From Gemmatimonadota bacterium (GTDB lineage: Bacteria > Latescibacterota > UBA2968 > UBA8231), in the NCBI GenBank assembly GCA_009840005.1, contig VXOR01000086.1, positions 1-64,000 of the forward strand: DNA of 64,000 nucleotides, read 5' to 3'. The notes below the pieces were generated by a model that saw only the letters and a list, made by a program, of their open reading frames with translations, was not told where the DNA came from and did no database searches. Below are positions 1 through 7,149 of this stretch, one piece after another. Positions within the stretch are counted from its first letter, which is position 1; the number at the start of each line of letters is the position of its first letter. A program made the position numbers and the translations under genes.

Positions 1-66
1 GGGCACAAGGCCAGCGCTTGCTTTAAACGGTATGAGATAATCTCACCTTACGACCCGCTTGTAACC

Positions 67-93
67 TCAAGGATAAAGCTAAAAAAATAAGGA
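67..93. repeat. 27-bp direct repeat, copy 1
   Basis: This is an exact 27-base match to 944-970, beginning TCAAGGATAAAG and ending AAATAAGGA. The two copies lie 877 bases apart in the same orientation and bracket a segment with two small ORFs on opposite strands. The sequence does not resemble a tRNA end. Its role, whether recombination scar, attachment-like site or duplicated leader, is not evident. Confidence 0.85.
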
Positions 94-272
94 CCGACCA
101 GACCCGGCGCTTAGAATCGCTTACAGGGCCTTGACGGGGTTAAAACGGGATCGGGAAATTTTCAGCCAACCAACAACAAGACGGGGCCAGTGGTTGGGTC
201 TATCATCGGCCCCGCTCACGATTTGCCTGGAAAGGATTACAGCATGGAGAAATCCAACCCCAGAGCGGCCGC

Positions 273-461
273 TTGCCTTGCCACCTTTGCCCAAACGCCA
301 GCGAAACAGAGCGTCAAAAACTACGGGAAAATTGCGAGTTGCTTTTTCGTCTACTAGGCGAGGGAGCCGCCGAACCCGACGACAACGAAGCGGCCGGCAC
401 CTTGCGCCTTGCCAACTACTACCTTGAGCTATTGGAGCGAAAAAAATCGAAGTATTGGTAG
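273..461 (+). CDS. small hypothetical protein with CxxC motif
   Basis: This 62-residue frame carries a CHLCP motif near its N terminus, followed by a helical, charged stretch (LRENCELLFRLL, then LANYYLELLERKK). The composition looks like real protein rather than a shadow frame. The listed start is TTG. The frame is open upstream to about position 144 and an ATG lies in another frame at 244, so a frameshift or a different start is possible. It converges with the minus-strand ORF that follows. No family is recognised and no partner is visible; it may be a remnant of a mobile element. Confidence 0.25.
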   Translation: MPCHLCPNASETERQKLRENCELLFRLLGEGAAEPDDNEAAGTLRLANYYLELLERKKSKYW

Positions 462-553
462 GCGGGCTTATCGGTAGTTTGTCCTCGACTAGGCCGCCAC
501 CAAGCGGGACCGGTGCTGTACGGGTTTCCAACATCAGCCTTGCGGGAACCTCG

Positions 554-868
554 TTAGGTGGCAGCCAATCGCTCCAAGTTTTCGGCTGCGCCTTCGATCA
601 AAGGCATTTTGGGCGATGTCCTTATGATCTCGTATAATCGTTGCAAACCTACGGCCATGTCTCTAGGTAAATAGTTCGCTTTGCAGTTTATCCTCTCGAT
701 AACACGGGCCACCCATTCCAAGGCTCCGGCATTGCGGACAACAATAGCGAGAATCTTGACCCCTTCGTCCAATTGTGTACATGCCTCGGCCTTAAGAATC
801 ACGTCGATACTTATGTTTGCTATGCCCGCAATGGCTTTCAACTCGAGAATCTCTTGCTCAGTAAACAT
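554..868 (-). CDS. hypothetical helical protein, 104 aa
   Basis: The frame begins at an ATG preceded by a fair ribosome-binding site (GAGGACC about 6 bases upstream on the minus strand). The product is predicted mostly helical, with a central hydrophobic stretch (VKILAIVVRNAGALEWVARV) and no signal peptide. No conserved domain is recognised. It lies inside the segment bracketed by the 27-bp direct repeats, which suggests cargo of a small mobile or rearranged unit. Composition and start context support a gene; function is unknown. Confidence 0.45.
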   Translation of the reverse strand: MFTEQEILELKAIAGIANISIDVILKAEACTQLDEGVKILAIVVRNAGALEWVARVIERINCKANYLPRDMAVGLQRLYEIIRTSPKMPLIEGAAENLERLAAT

Positions 869-943
869 TTCAGGTCCTCTGTTGGTTGTGCTTCTTTGGT
901 TTCTAAGGGCGTCTCTCTCAATCTACCAATGGACAGCCGCGAT

Positions 944-970
944 TCAAGGATAAAGCTAAAAAAATAAGGA
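944..970. repeat. 27-bp direct repeat, copy 2
   Basis: This is the second exact copy of the element at 67-93. Immediately downstream is a stretch without a convincing gene, then an AT-rich run and the promoter of the UPF0174 cassette. Confidence 0.85.
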
Positions 971-1214
971 TTTGCAGTTCAGGCTTGGACGGGATCAATG
1001 GGGTTTGCTCAAACCTCGACAATGGGCCTCGTCGTCTTGGTTCTCGTCGGCAGGTGATTCGATAGGCCAAAGGCTTGGGGGCAAGCGGCCAAGCCGTGAA
1101 CGCGGCAAACAGGAGGCGACGGTCTTGGTGGGTTGGGTGCCGTTCTGCTTTCTTTTTCTAAAAATTGGTATTATGGGATTATTTTTTCTATTTTTTCTTC
1201 TTTTGGAAAAAATA
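971..1214. other. no gene seen; AT-rich upstream region
   Basis: No frame here has convincing protein-like composition. The right part (about 1150-1213) is strongly T/A-rich, with runs of T. It resembles an UP-element-like region in front of the promoter at 1215, or a terminator tract for leftward or rightward transcripts. Confidence 0.5.
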
Positions 1215-1243
1215 TTGACATCGGATAAAAAATATCGTACGAT
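1215..1243 (+). promoter_or_regulatory. sigma70-type promoter of the UPF0174 cassette
   Basis: A TTGACA -35 box (1215-1220) is followed by a 17-base spacer and TACGAT (1238-1243) as -10. It lies about 100 bases upstream of the first cassette gene and behind an AT-rich tract. The leader can fold: CCTTGAG at 1309-1315 is complementary to CTCAAGG at 1329-1335, which covers part of the AAGGAGGG ribosome-binding site at 1332-1339. Translation of the first gene may therefore be restrained. Confidence 0.7.
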
Positions 1244-1343
1244 TCATTCTGGAAACGCGGTTGTCCCATCCCTTCGCAGAGTCGGGAAGCCGGTATCTTA
1301 AAAATACACCTTGAGTATCCAATTCATCCTCAAGGAGGGAAAA

Positions 1344-2078
1344 ATGGCATTGACATACAGGACCGATAAAGACCTCGAATTTTTGCAGGACTGCTCTAGC
1401 GATGATTTGTCTGCGCTAGTCTTTATTCTTACGAAGACCAAAGATGGCGCTGCGAGATTGACCGAAGAGCTCACGCAGGAGGAACGCTACAACCAGTATT
1501 ATCCAGATCACTCCGAATACTGGGACCTGATCGCTGCCGAGCTTCAGTGCTTTGGAGCAAACACTTTTGCGACGATAATTCGAGGGGGGGAGGGCGTCCT
1601 ATATAGAGAATTGCTCACGGATGCGTGCAACAAGATGAAGGTCAACTACAACTCTAGTGCATCGGTTGAGGTCATCGAGATGAACCTCCTGATGAAGATT
1701 CTCACGGATTCAATAGAGGAAATGGATACCGAAGATCTTCGGAAGATAGTCGAATATCTGAACCTGAAGACTACAGATCTGTCGAAGCAAGCTGTAATAG
1801 CTGCTCTTCAAGCAGGTGTTCGCTTCAGTGGATTTTTCGCTTACCAAATGGCCTTGATTGTTGCGAACCAAGTCGCAAAAGCCGTGATCGGTCGCGGTCT
1901 CTCGCTGGCTGCGAATGCCGGGTTGACTCGCACGATCTCAGTCTTTGCTGGCCCAATCGGATGGGTGCTTACTGGTCTTTGGACTGCAATTGACATCGCT
2001 GGACCAGCCTATCGCGTAACTATTCCATGTGTTATCCAAATCGCATTTCTACGTGCCAAGATGAACTACGGAGAGTAA
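1344..2078 (+). CDS. YaaW-like UPF0174 (DUF3944) protein
   Basis: The 244-residue product matches the layout of E. coli YaaW. It has an N-terminal DUF3944-type segment (DKDLEFLQDCSSDDL, residues about 8-22), a helical middle, and a hydrophobic glycine-rich C terminus (about 165-240) ending in the family signature GPIGW...AYRVTIP...IAFLRAK. The start at 1344 is chosen for its strong AAGGAGGG site; an in-frame extension to 1311 lacks one. The biochemical role of UPF0174 is not established; the hydrophobic C terminus suggests membrane association. It opens a compact cassette with a nuclease-like gene 9 bases downstream and a paralogous fusion after that. Base composition is clearly AT-richer than the metabolic genes, pointing to transfer. 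Confidence 0.85.
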   Translation: MALTYRTDKDLEFLQDCSSDDLSALVFILTKTKDGAARLTEELTQEERYNQYYPDHSEYWDLIAAELQCFGANTFATIIRGGEGVLYRELLTDACNKMKVNYNSSASVEVIEMNLLMKILTDSIEEMDTEDLRKIVEYLNLKTTDLSKQAVIAALQAGVRFSGFFAYQMALIVANQVAKAVIGRGLSLAANAGLTRTISVFAGPIGWVLTGLWTAIDIAGPAYRVTIPCVIQIAFLRAKMNYGE

Positions 2079-2087
2079 CTCATCACT

Positions 2088-2954
2088 ATGCCTTCTCCCA
2101 CAACAACTGACCTTCCAATACCAAAGTCATGGGACGAATTTGAGGACATCTGTGCTGATCTTCTCAAATGTATGTGGAGTGACCCATACGTCGTGCGGAA
2201 TGGACGATCTGGACAGAGACAACACGGGGTTGATATTTACGGTAAGCCCGTCCATTTGAAGGGACACGACAGTGAAACCGCCGGTGCACAGTGCAAGCGT
2301 GTTGAAGCATTAACCGAGAAAGACATAAAAAATGAAATAGAACAAGCTACTGAGTTTAAACCATCACTTGAGGAATACTTACTTCTCACTACTCTGAAAC
2401 GAGATACAAGCCTGCAAGAGTACGTACGAACTCAAGACTGGGAGATCAATCGCGTCGAAATCTTGTTTTGGGAAGATTTATCACTTCAGCTTTCTGAATC
2501 CGATGAACTTCTCAAGAAACATTTTCCGCGATGGTTCCAAACAAAGACCTCGAAAGACGACGTGCTCCAAATGCTTTCTGGGGCCGACCCCGAAGATTTC
2601 GACTACGACGATTCAATTGGTCAGTATTTGTATAAGAATGACGTTAACCTTCGACTGATAATGAATCGACCTGACGAAATGGAGTCATTCTATGACCCTT
2701 GGATCTCGAATTTTCCAGATCGAAATGGCTACAAACAAGAAGTGTATTTGGAGTACAACGGTAAGCGAATTAAGAAATTTTGGTTTGTCGATGTTGACAA
2801 CTTCCGCTACTGTATTCCATACCCTAGGGCCGCTAATGACCTTCGCATTTCACCCGTTCAGTATCACCTTGCATGTATTTTGAATCGGCCCTTTGGATAT
2901 GGAATTGATCAAGGTTTAACCATCGCAGGTATCAAGGTCGACCCAAACTTGTAA
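2088..2954 (+). CDS. Mrr-like restriction-endonuclease-fold protein
   Basis: The 288-residue protein begins with a domain of the PD-(D/E)xK superfamily. It shows SWDEFEDICADLL (residues about 14-26), NGRSGQRQHGVDIYG (about 38-52, catalytic Asp in GVDI) and AGAQCKR (about 66-72), which fits the Q-x-K variant of Mrr-type nucleases. A conserved LFWEDLSLQL segment follows, then a C-terminal half (about 165-288) with no recognised domain that may sense a ligand or partner. Known Mrr-like proteins cut modified or foreign DNA. The gene is translationally close to both UPF0174 genes, so it is probably the nuclease or sensor part of one defence-type cassette. Start is ATG, 9 bases after the previous stop. 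Confidence 0.7.
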   Translation: MPSPTTTDLPIPKSWDEFEDICADLLKCMWSDPYVVRNGRSGQRQHGVDIYGKPVHLKGHDSETAGAQCKRVEALTEKDIKNEIEQATEFKPSLEEYLLLTTLKRDTSLQEYVRTQDWEINRVEILFWEDLSLQLSESDELLKKHFPRWFQTKTSKDDVLQMLSGADPEDFDYDDSIGQYLYKNDVNLRLIMNRPDEMESFYDPWISNFPDRNGYKQEVYLEYNGKRIKKFWFVDVDNFRYCIPYPRAANDLRISPVQYHLACILNRPFGYGIDQGLTIAGIKVDPNL

Positions 2955-2973
2955 CTTGAACGGAGCCATCGAT

Positions 2974-3975
2974 ATGGCAAATGATATACCAATATCAGAG
3001 CGAGTAAAAAAAATCCAAGCGATTTTCGCACAGGAGGGTATTTCAGCTAGACCAAGCCATATCGCTAAAATTATGGATATCGCGCCGTCTTCATTTTCTC
3101 GCTGGATGAATAACGAATCAGAGCCGAGGGGTAAGCAAAAGGAAAAGGTTGATTTGCTATATCGGACAGTCTGCGAAGTAGAAAATGGAAATACTCAAGC
3201 AAAAGAAATCCTTCACAAACTCGCCGCTGGTGTTTCTACCGGTATGTTTGGTACCCCCCTACTAAGTCTTGGCATACCCGGGGTCCTCTTTGCCGCTGGC
3301 TTGGGCTGGCTTCTTACAGATAGAGACTCCATGCACAGAGTGCTAGATAAAGCAACTCCAAAGGAACGTCGTGCTCTGGCGGAAATACTGGAGGCTGAAA
3401 GTCCTAACTCTGAGCATATCTTGGAGGCGTTTAGATGGAACTGCCAATCTATTTTCGGCTACATCGCGGGGAGCGATCCCTCTTATTCCCAAATCGTTCA
3501 GCAAGTGGCAGAGAAGCTCGATATTAATCCCGTCGATATGGCTGTCGAAGAGCTTGAGGTTGAAATCGCCCGTAAGGTGTTAGAGACCGCTTGGAATAAG
3601 ATGACGCCTGAGCAGAGGGAGGAAATGGAAGCTGAGTTACGACGAGTAGCCCAAGAGTTTGACGAGGGTGGGGAATTGACCGGAAGCGCGAGTATATTTG
3701 CTGCCCTGACAGGTGCTCAACTGTCTAAGTTTGGAGTCTATTTGCTCTCTTCCACGACCCTAGGTACCTTAAAAGACGTGGTAAGCGTCACGCTGCCATT
3801 TGTAGTTTATGCCACGATGTTAAGAGCCATTGCTGTACTCACTGGTCCAGTTGGTTGGACCGGCGCAGGGATGTTCGCAATTTGGAAACTCACTGGTGCA
3901 AATTACAAGCGGCTGATTCCTGCAATCCTCTATGTGTCGGCACTGCGCGCCAAGCAACAAGGCAGTTTTTCTTGA
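2974..3975 (+). CDS. HTH - membrane segment - UPF0174 fusion protein
   Basis: This 333-residue protein has three parts. Residues about 1-60 form a helix-turn-helix-like domain (PSHIAKIMDIAPSSFSRWM). Residues about 75-100 form a hydrophobic segment. Residues about 170-333 repeat the UPF0174 core (EIARKVLETAWNKMTPEQ, then GPVGWTGAGMF...NYKRLIP...SALRAK), matching the C terminus of the first cassette gene and YaaW. The ATG at 2974 has GGAG eight bases upstream and is preferred over the TTG at 2956. A DNA-binding domain tied to a membrane-type UPF0174 unit suggests an autoregulated effector, perhaps paired with the first gene; this is inference. Composition is AT-rich like the rest of the cassette. 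Confidence 0.75.
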   Translation: MANDIPISERVKKIQAIFAQEGISARPSHIAKIMDIAPSSFSRWMNNESEPRGKQKEKVDLLYRTVCEVENGNTQAKEILHKLAAGVSTGMFGTPLLSLGIPGVLFAAGLGWLLTDRDSMHRVLDKATPKERRALAEILEAESPNSEHILEAFRWNCQSIFGYIAGSDPSYSQIVQQVAEKLDINPVDMAVEELEVEIARKVLETAWNKMTPEQREEMEAELRRVAQEFDEGGELTGSASIFAALTGAQLSKFGVYLLSSTTLGTLKDVVSVTLPFVVYATMLRAIAVLTGPVGWTGAGMFAIWKLTGANYKRLIPAILYVSALRAKQQGSFS

Positions 3976-4038
3976 TGGCCAGGGTATTGGGCTCACCAGT
4001 AGAGTAAGCTCAACAGATTGAGTCGGTAGGAATGCTCC

Positions 4039-4326
4039 GTGCATATCATCACGCGAAAACGTCTGAACGAGTTTGCCCAGAAACATCCTGATGCCAAGGC
4101 AGCACTCGGACATTGGTATAAATTAATGAAGCGAGGAAATTTCCGTTCGTTTGTCGAGTTGCGAACGGCATTTCCTCATGCTGATCAGGTGGAAAAATTG
4201 ACGGTTTTCAACATTGGCGGGAACAAGGCACGCCTTATAGCAGCGATACATTACAACCGACAGAAAATCTATATTCGTGCGGTACTAACGCATGATGAGT
4301 ATGATGAAGGGAGATGGAAGGAGTAA
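4039..4326 (+). CDS. HigB-type mRNA interferase toxin
   Basis: The 95-residue product fits the RelE-like HigB toxins (PF09907 type). It starts MHIITRKRLNEFAQKHP and ends with the conserved core VFNIGGNKARLIAAIHY...IYIRAVLTHDEY. These toxins cleave ribosome-bound mRNA. The start codon is GTG with no clear ribosome-binding site. Its antitoxin follows after three bases, the toxin-first order usual for higBA. It lies 63 bases behind the UPF0174 cassette on the same strand and might be cotranscribed with it. Confidence 0.9.
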   Translation: MHIITRKRLNEFAQKHPDAKAALGHWYKLMKRGNFRSFVELRTAFPHADQVEKLTVFNIGGNKARLIAAIHYNRQKIYIRAVLTHDEYDEGRWKE

Positions 4327-4329
4327 ATT

Positions 4330-4557
4330 ATGGAAGCAAGAATACAAACCGCTCAAGATGTATGGCCCATGCTGACCCCTGTTGTGTTCGTCCCCCATGC
4401 AGAGAGCGAATATCAACGGCTCGTGGCTGTACTGGACGATTTGATTGATGTAGTAGGCGAAGATGAAGATCACCCCTTGGCCTCATTGATGGAGGTCATT
4501 GGTGTGCTGATCGAGAAGTATGAGGCTGAACACGTTCCTGAACTGACGGATGTATAG
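4330..4557 (+). CDS. HigA-like antitoxin lacking the HTH half
   Basis: The 75 residues correspond to the N-terminal part of COG5499-type HigA antitoxins (SEYQRLVAVLDDLIDVVGEDEDHPLASL, ending VLIEKYEAEHVPEL). Family members usually continue with a C-terminal XRE helix-turn-helix domain that binds the operator. Here the frame stops right after PELTDV, and none of the next 150 bases encodes a recognisable HTH in any frame. Either this is a naturally short, non-DNA-binding antitoxin or it was truncated. Autoregulation of the pair would then need another repressor, conceivably the HTH protein upstream. Confidence 0.75.
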   Translation: MEARIQTAQDVWPMLTPVVFVPHAESEYQRLVAVLDDLIDVVGEDEDHPLASLMEVIGVLIEKYEAEHVPELTDV

Positions 4558-4709
4558 CTAAATTCAAACTCCTGCTGCCCGTAGATATTTGGTTATCCTT
4601 ATTTGCCCATTCGACACCCGACACTTTGGATAGGTCAAATCGGGAGTCACCGTCTCCCGTAATGGGAGTACCATTCGATGGCGTGTGGCCATCAAGGGCC
4701 GCCTTCCCC

Positions 4710-5348
4710 TCACAATATTCCGTAGCGATCAAAAACCTCCCTCGGCGACTGCCCCGCAGCCAATTCATCGCGCACGACGTTTTCCCCGGCGAGCTTTTCC
4801 ATAGCCTTTTTGTGGACTTCGCCTTTGATCGCCGCCGGAATCACCGCCACGCCATCGTAGTCAGCTAGAATAAAATCGCCGGGATGAACCTGCACGCCGC
4901 CGCAGGTGATTGGCTGGTTGATCGTTTTGGCGAGGATGCGGCCCGCCGAATCGAGCGGCGAATAGCCTTTGCAGAAGCAGTGGTAGCCCATGGCGTTCAT
5001 CTGGCGCACGTCGCGGACCAAGCCGTCGGTGAGCACGGATTCGACGCCGCGAGCTTGGGCAGCCGTGGAGAGAAGTTCACCCCAGAGGCCGGAGCGCTCT
5101 TCGCCATTGGTGGCGATGACGAAAACGTCGCCGGGGCTAGCTTGATCGTAAGCGGCAAAAATTTGGCCGTAGGGATCGGGGTCGGGACTGGTATCGGCGT
5201 ACGCGTCGATAGTGAGCGCCGGGCCAGCGATGAAGGCGTCGGGGCGGCTGGGCCGGATATCGGGAGTCATGGCCTGATCGCGGTAGCCGAGTTGGTCCAT
5301 GATGTCGGTAACTAAAGCCGAGTAGATGGGCTTCCATTCGTCGTACAT
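4710..5348 (-). CDS. RraA-like aldolase/demethylmenaquinone methyltransferase-fold protein
   Basis: The 212-residue protein is a typical RraA-family member. It carries VLTDGLVRDV (about 118-127), GYSPLDSAGR (about 142-151) and the C-terminal block GGVQVHPGDFILADYDGV. Relatives are 4-hydroxy-4-methyl-2-oxoglutarate/4-carboxy-4-hydroxy-2-oxoadipate aldolases or regulators of RNase E. In a region rich in carbohydrate catabolism an aldolase-type role is more likely than RNase control. The ATG has AGGAG about 7 bases upstream. It is separated from its metabolic relatives by the RHH/DUF1016 locus. Confidence 0.85.
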   Translation of the reverse strand: MYDEWKPIYSALVTDIMDQLGYRDQAMTPDIRPSRPDAFIAGPALTIDAYADTSPDPDPYGQIFAAYDQASPGDVFVIATNGEERSGLWGELLSTAAQARGVESVLTDGLVRDVRQMNAMGYHCFCKGYSPLDSAGRILAKTINQPITCGGVQVHPGDFILADYDGVAVIPAAIKGEVHKKAMEKLAGENVVRDELAAGQSPREVFDRYGIL

Positions 5349-5367
5349 TTTTAATCTCCTAGTTCCC

Positions 5368-5442
5368 TTACGTGCAGCTTAATTGTCGTATCAGCAATAC
5401 GACTATCTCAGGGTCGGGGAAACGGTCGGCAAAACGGATCAC
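5368..5442 (-). pseudogene. remnant of a DUF1016 (YhcG-type) nuclease gene
   Basis: A 24-codon minus-strand frame reads FADRFPDPEIVVLLIRQLS. This resembles the segment of DUF1016/YhcG proteins that precedes the Trp-Ser-His motif. The rest of the gene is missing. It lies just downstream of the complete RHH gene, so an RHH-DUF1016 pair probably once existed here in addition to the one at 5931-7135. Confidence 0.55.
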
Positions 5443-5485
5443 CTACTTGTCCGTTTCTGGCCTCTCTTGTAGCCGCATAACCGCC

Positions 5486-5731
5486 TCATGGAGTGCGACG
5501 ATGATCCGCACGAACTTGAGCTACGGCTTCGTCAGCGAGGGCTTGGGCTTCCTCGGTCGAGAGGTGCTTATTGCGTTCCCAGATGGAGTCAACAGTCTCC
5601 CAAAAGATCGCTTGGCGGACCGCACGGGCGACAAAGCGCGATAGGTCGCCTCTTTTTCCACCCGTTCGGGCCAAATAGCTCCGCACGGTGCGGTCCGTAT
5701 CCTCCGAGACGACGATATTCCAACGGGTCAT
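5486..5731 (-). CDS. ribbon-helix-helix antitoxin-like protein
   Basis: The 81-residue product starts MTRWNIVVSEDTDRTVRSYL and continues GGKRGDLSRFVARAVRQAIF, a ribbon-helix-helix fold seen in antitoxins (VapB/CopG-like) that usually precede a PIN toxin. The frame is open to a TTG at 5761, but the ATG at 5731 matches the family start. A 25-bp near-palindrome (5776-5800) lies just upstream and is a likely operator. No PIN gene follows; only a DUF1016 remnant does, so the partner has been lost or replaced. Confidence 0.7.
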   Translation of the reverse strand: MTRWNIVVSEDTDRTVRSYLARTGGKRGDLSRFVARAVRQAIFWETVDSIWERNKHLSTEEAQALADEAVAQVRADHRRTP

Positions 5732-5775
5732 CAATAGCTTCTCTTCGAGTTTTGCAGTCAAATACGGCTAGCCCA

Positions 5776-5800
5776 ATTGTCGCCACAGTGTCGCGACAAT
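5776..5800. promoter_or_regulatory. 25-bp near-palindrome, candidate operator 1
   Basis: The arms ATTGTCGCCACA and TGTCGCGACAAT are complementary with one mismatch around a single central G. It sits 45 bases upstream of the RHH ATG on the minus strand. The layout is shared with 5885-5909 and 7150-7174, all with an ACAGTGT centre. Confidence 0.65.
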
Positions 5801-5884
5801 CTCAGCTTCTGGGAATTGCCTTGTCAAAATTTATCATCCGAGTGAGAGCCGAATAGCTGTAACCTCGTCCAAATTCGGCAGTCA

Positions 5885-5909
5885 ATTGTTGCGACAGTGT
5901 CGCAACAAT
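5885..5909. promoter_or_regulatory. 25-bp perfect palindrome, candidate operator 2
   Basis: The arms ATTGTTGCGACA and TGTCGCAACAAT pair perfectly around one base. It lies between the end of the DUF1016 gene (5931) and the RHH unit, so it may be a leftover operator of a lost third unit or act as a bidirectional hairpin. Confidence 0.7.
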
Positions 5910-5930
5910 CTCCTTTCCATAGTCGGCTTT

Positions 5931-7064
5931 TCACGATAGGCCCAAGGCTTCCCTCAGTTGTTGGGACGTCGGAAGTTTGCCTTTGAGTTCCTCCGGCAAA
6001 GTCGATTGCAACTGGTATTCGGCCACGCCGATGGGATTGGTTTTGCTCTTGAGCGCAAACTCCACTTCGAGGTTGTCCTTTTCCGCACACAGGATGATGC
6101 CGATGGAAGGGTTGTCGTCTTCGGCTCGCTCTTTCTCATTGAGCACGTTGAGGTAGAAGTCCATCTTGCCGGCGTATTCTGGCTCGAATGGTCCCGCTTT
6201 CAGTTCAAAGGCAACCAGCGACTTGAGAAAGCGGTGATAGAACAGCAGATCGACGAAATACTCCTTGTCGCCCAACATCAGGCGATGCTGCCGTCCCACG
6301 AAGCAGAAGCCATAGCCCAGTTCTAAAATGAAATCCTGCAATTGCTCGATGAGCCGATTCTCAAGTTCTCGCTCTTTTACCTCGTGTGATATCCCGAGAA
6401 ATTCGAGATTGTACGAACTCTTGAGGGCTTCTTCCGCCTGTTCGGCCAGATGTTCGGGCAATGTGCTCGGAAAGTTATGCGTCTTGCCTTCGGCCAAGGA
6501 TCGCTGATATGCTCCAGCTTTGATCTGGTTGAGCAGGACGTTGCGCGTCCAGCCGAATTGGGCGGTGGCGCGGAGGTAGTACAGGCGGGATTCAAAATCA
6601 GATATCTTATTCAAAATCAATAAGTTATGTCCCCAAGGAATTTCTGCAACAAGCTGTTGCAGAATTGCGGCGGCTTGTTCCGTGCGGTCATTTTCTAATT
6701 CTGCAACAAGCTGTTGCAGAAATTCATCTTTCTCCAAGTTCCCTATTTCCTGCACCGCTTGTGCAAGGACTCCAGCGTTAGAATACGCCTCGACCAGCCG
6801 ACGCATGTTCCAGAGGTTGCGGGCCGAAAAACCACTTATGTGGGGGAACTCCTTTCTCAAGTCTGCGGCCAGCCTGTCCACTACCGACTTACCCCAGCCC
6901 TGTTCCTCCTGCTTCTCTAAGATCCCGCGCCCAATGTCCCAATACAGCAGGATCATATCGCGGTTCACCGCCCGCGCTGCGCTGATATGGGCCGACCGGA
7001 TGCGCGATTTCATCTCGCATAGCCATGCGGCGTAGTCAGGCGATTTTACGAGTGTGTGAGCCAT
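5931..7064 (-). CDS. DUF1016 / PDDEXK nuclease-domain (YhcG-like) protein
   Basis: The 377-residue protein has the usual two-part layout. The DUF1016 N-terminal domain (about 1-180) shows MILLYWDIGRGILEKQ, FSARNLWNMR and IPWGHNLLI. The C-terminal PD-(D/E)xK nuclease domain (about 215-370) shows KEYFVDLLFYH and LVAFELKAG, which supply the Asp and Glu-x-Lys. Such proteins are linked to recombination, defence or mobile elements. An unusual internal duplication (LQQLVAE twice, residues about 115-142) is encoded by two identical DNA palindromes. The ATG overlaps the remains of an RHH antitoxin gene, so the gene may be read from that gene's promoter. Confidence 0.85.
   Translation of the reverse strand: MAHTLVKSPDYAAWLCEMKSRIRSAHISAARAVNRDMILLYWDIGRGILEKQEEQGWGKSVVDRLAADLRKEFPHISGFSARNLWNMRRLVEAYSNAGVLAQAVQEIGNLEKDEFLQQLVAELENDRTEQAAAILQQLVAEIPWGHNLLILNKISDFESRLYYLRATAQFGWTRNVLLNQIKAGAYQRSLAEGKTHNFPSTLPEHLAEQAEEALKSSYNLEFLGISHEVKERELENRLIEQLQDFILELGYGFCFVGRQHRLMLGDKEYFVDLLFYHRFLKSLVAFELKAGPFEPEYAGKMDFYLNVLNEKERAEDDNPSIGIILCAEKDNLEVEFALKSKTNPIGVAEYQLQSTLPEELKGKLPTSQQLREALGLS
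6642..6664. repeat. palindrome inside the DUF1016 gene, copy 1
   Basis: Perfect 10-base arms TTCTGCAACA and TGTTGCAGAA surround AGC. An identical 23-base copy lies 57 bases away at 6699-6721. Both encode the LQQLVAE stretch of the nuclease protein in frame. Confidence 0.85.
6699..6721. repeat. palindrome inside the DUF1016 gene, copy 2
   Basis: This is the identical second copy of the 23-base palindrome at 6642-6664, in the same frame. The inserted 57-base period adds 19 codons to the protein without breaking the frame. Confidence 0.85.
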
Positions 7065-7135
7065 CTTGCGTTCACCTCCGAGGCGACGATGCTCCAGCGG
7101 GTCATCATTAGCTGCTCTTCAAGTTTTGCAATCAA
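7065..7135 (-). pseudogene. truncated RHH antitoxin gene start
   Basis: The minus strand reads IAKLEEQLMMTRWSIVASE, nearly the same as the beginning of the RHH gene at 5486-5761. After about 20 codons it runs into the start of the DUF1016 gene. DNA similarity extends upstream through the 25-bp palindrome. This is a second, broken copy of the RHH unit. Confidence 0.7.
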
Positions 7136-7149
7136 GTATGACCAGCGCA

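Noticed and set aside
264..273. A GCGGCCGC octamer as proof of NotI specificity
   Set aside because: One occurrence is expected by chance in GC-rich DNA and says nothing about the specificity of the restriction pair.
121..534. 137-aa minus-strand frame overlapping the CxxC mini-protein
   Set aside because: It is low in ordered protein features and antisense to a more plausible frame; not supported as a gene.
972..1301. 109-aa plus-strand frame before the UPF0174 cassette
   Set aside because: It runs through the AT-rich tract and the promoter and has no protein-like segment apart from a Phe/Leu run caused by poly-T.
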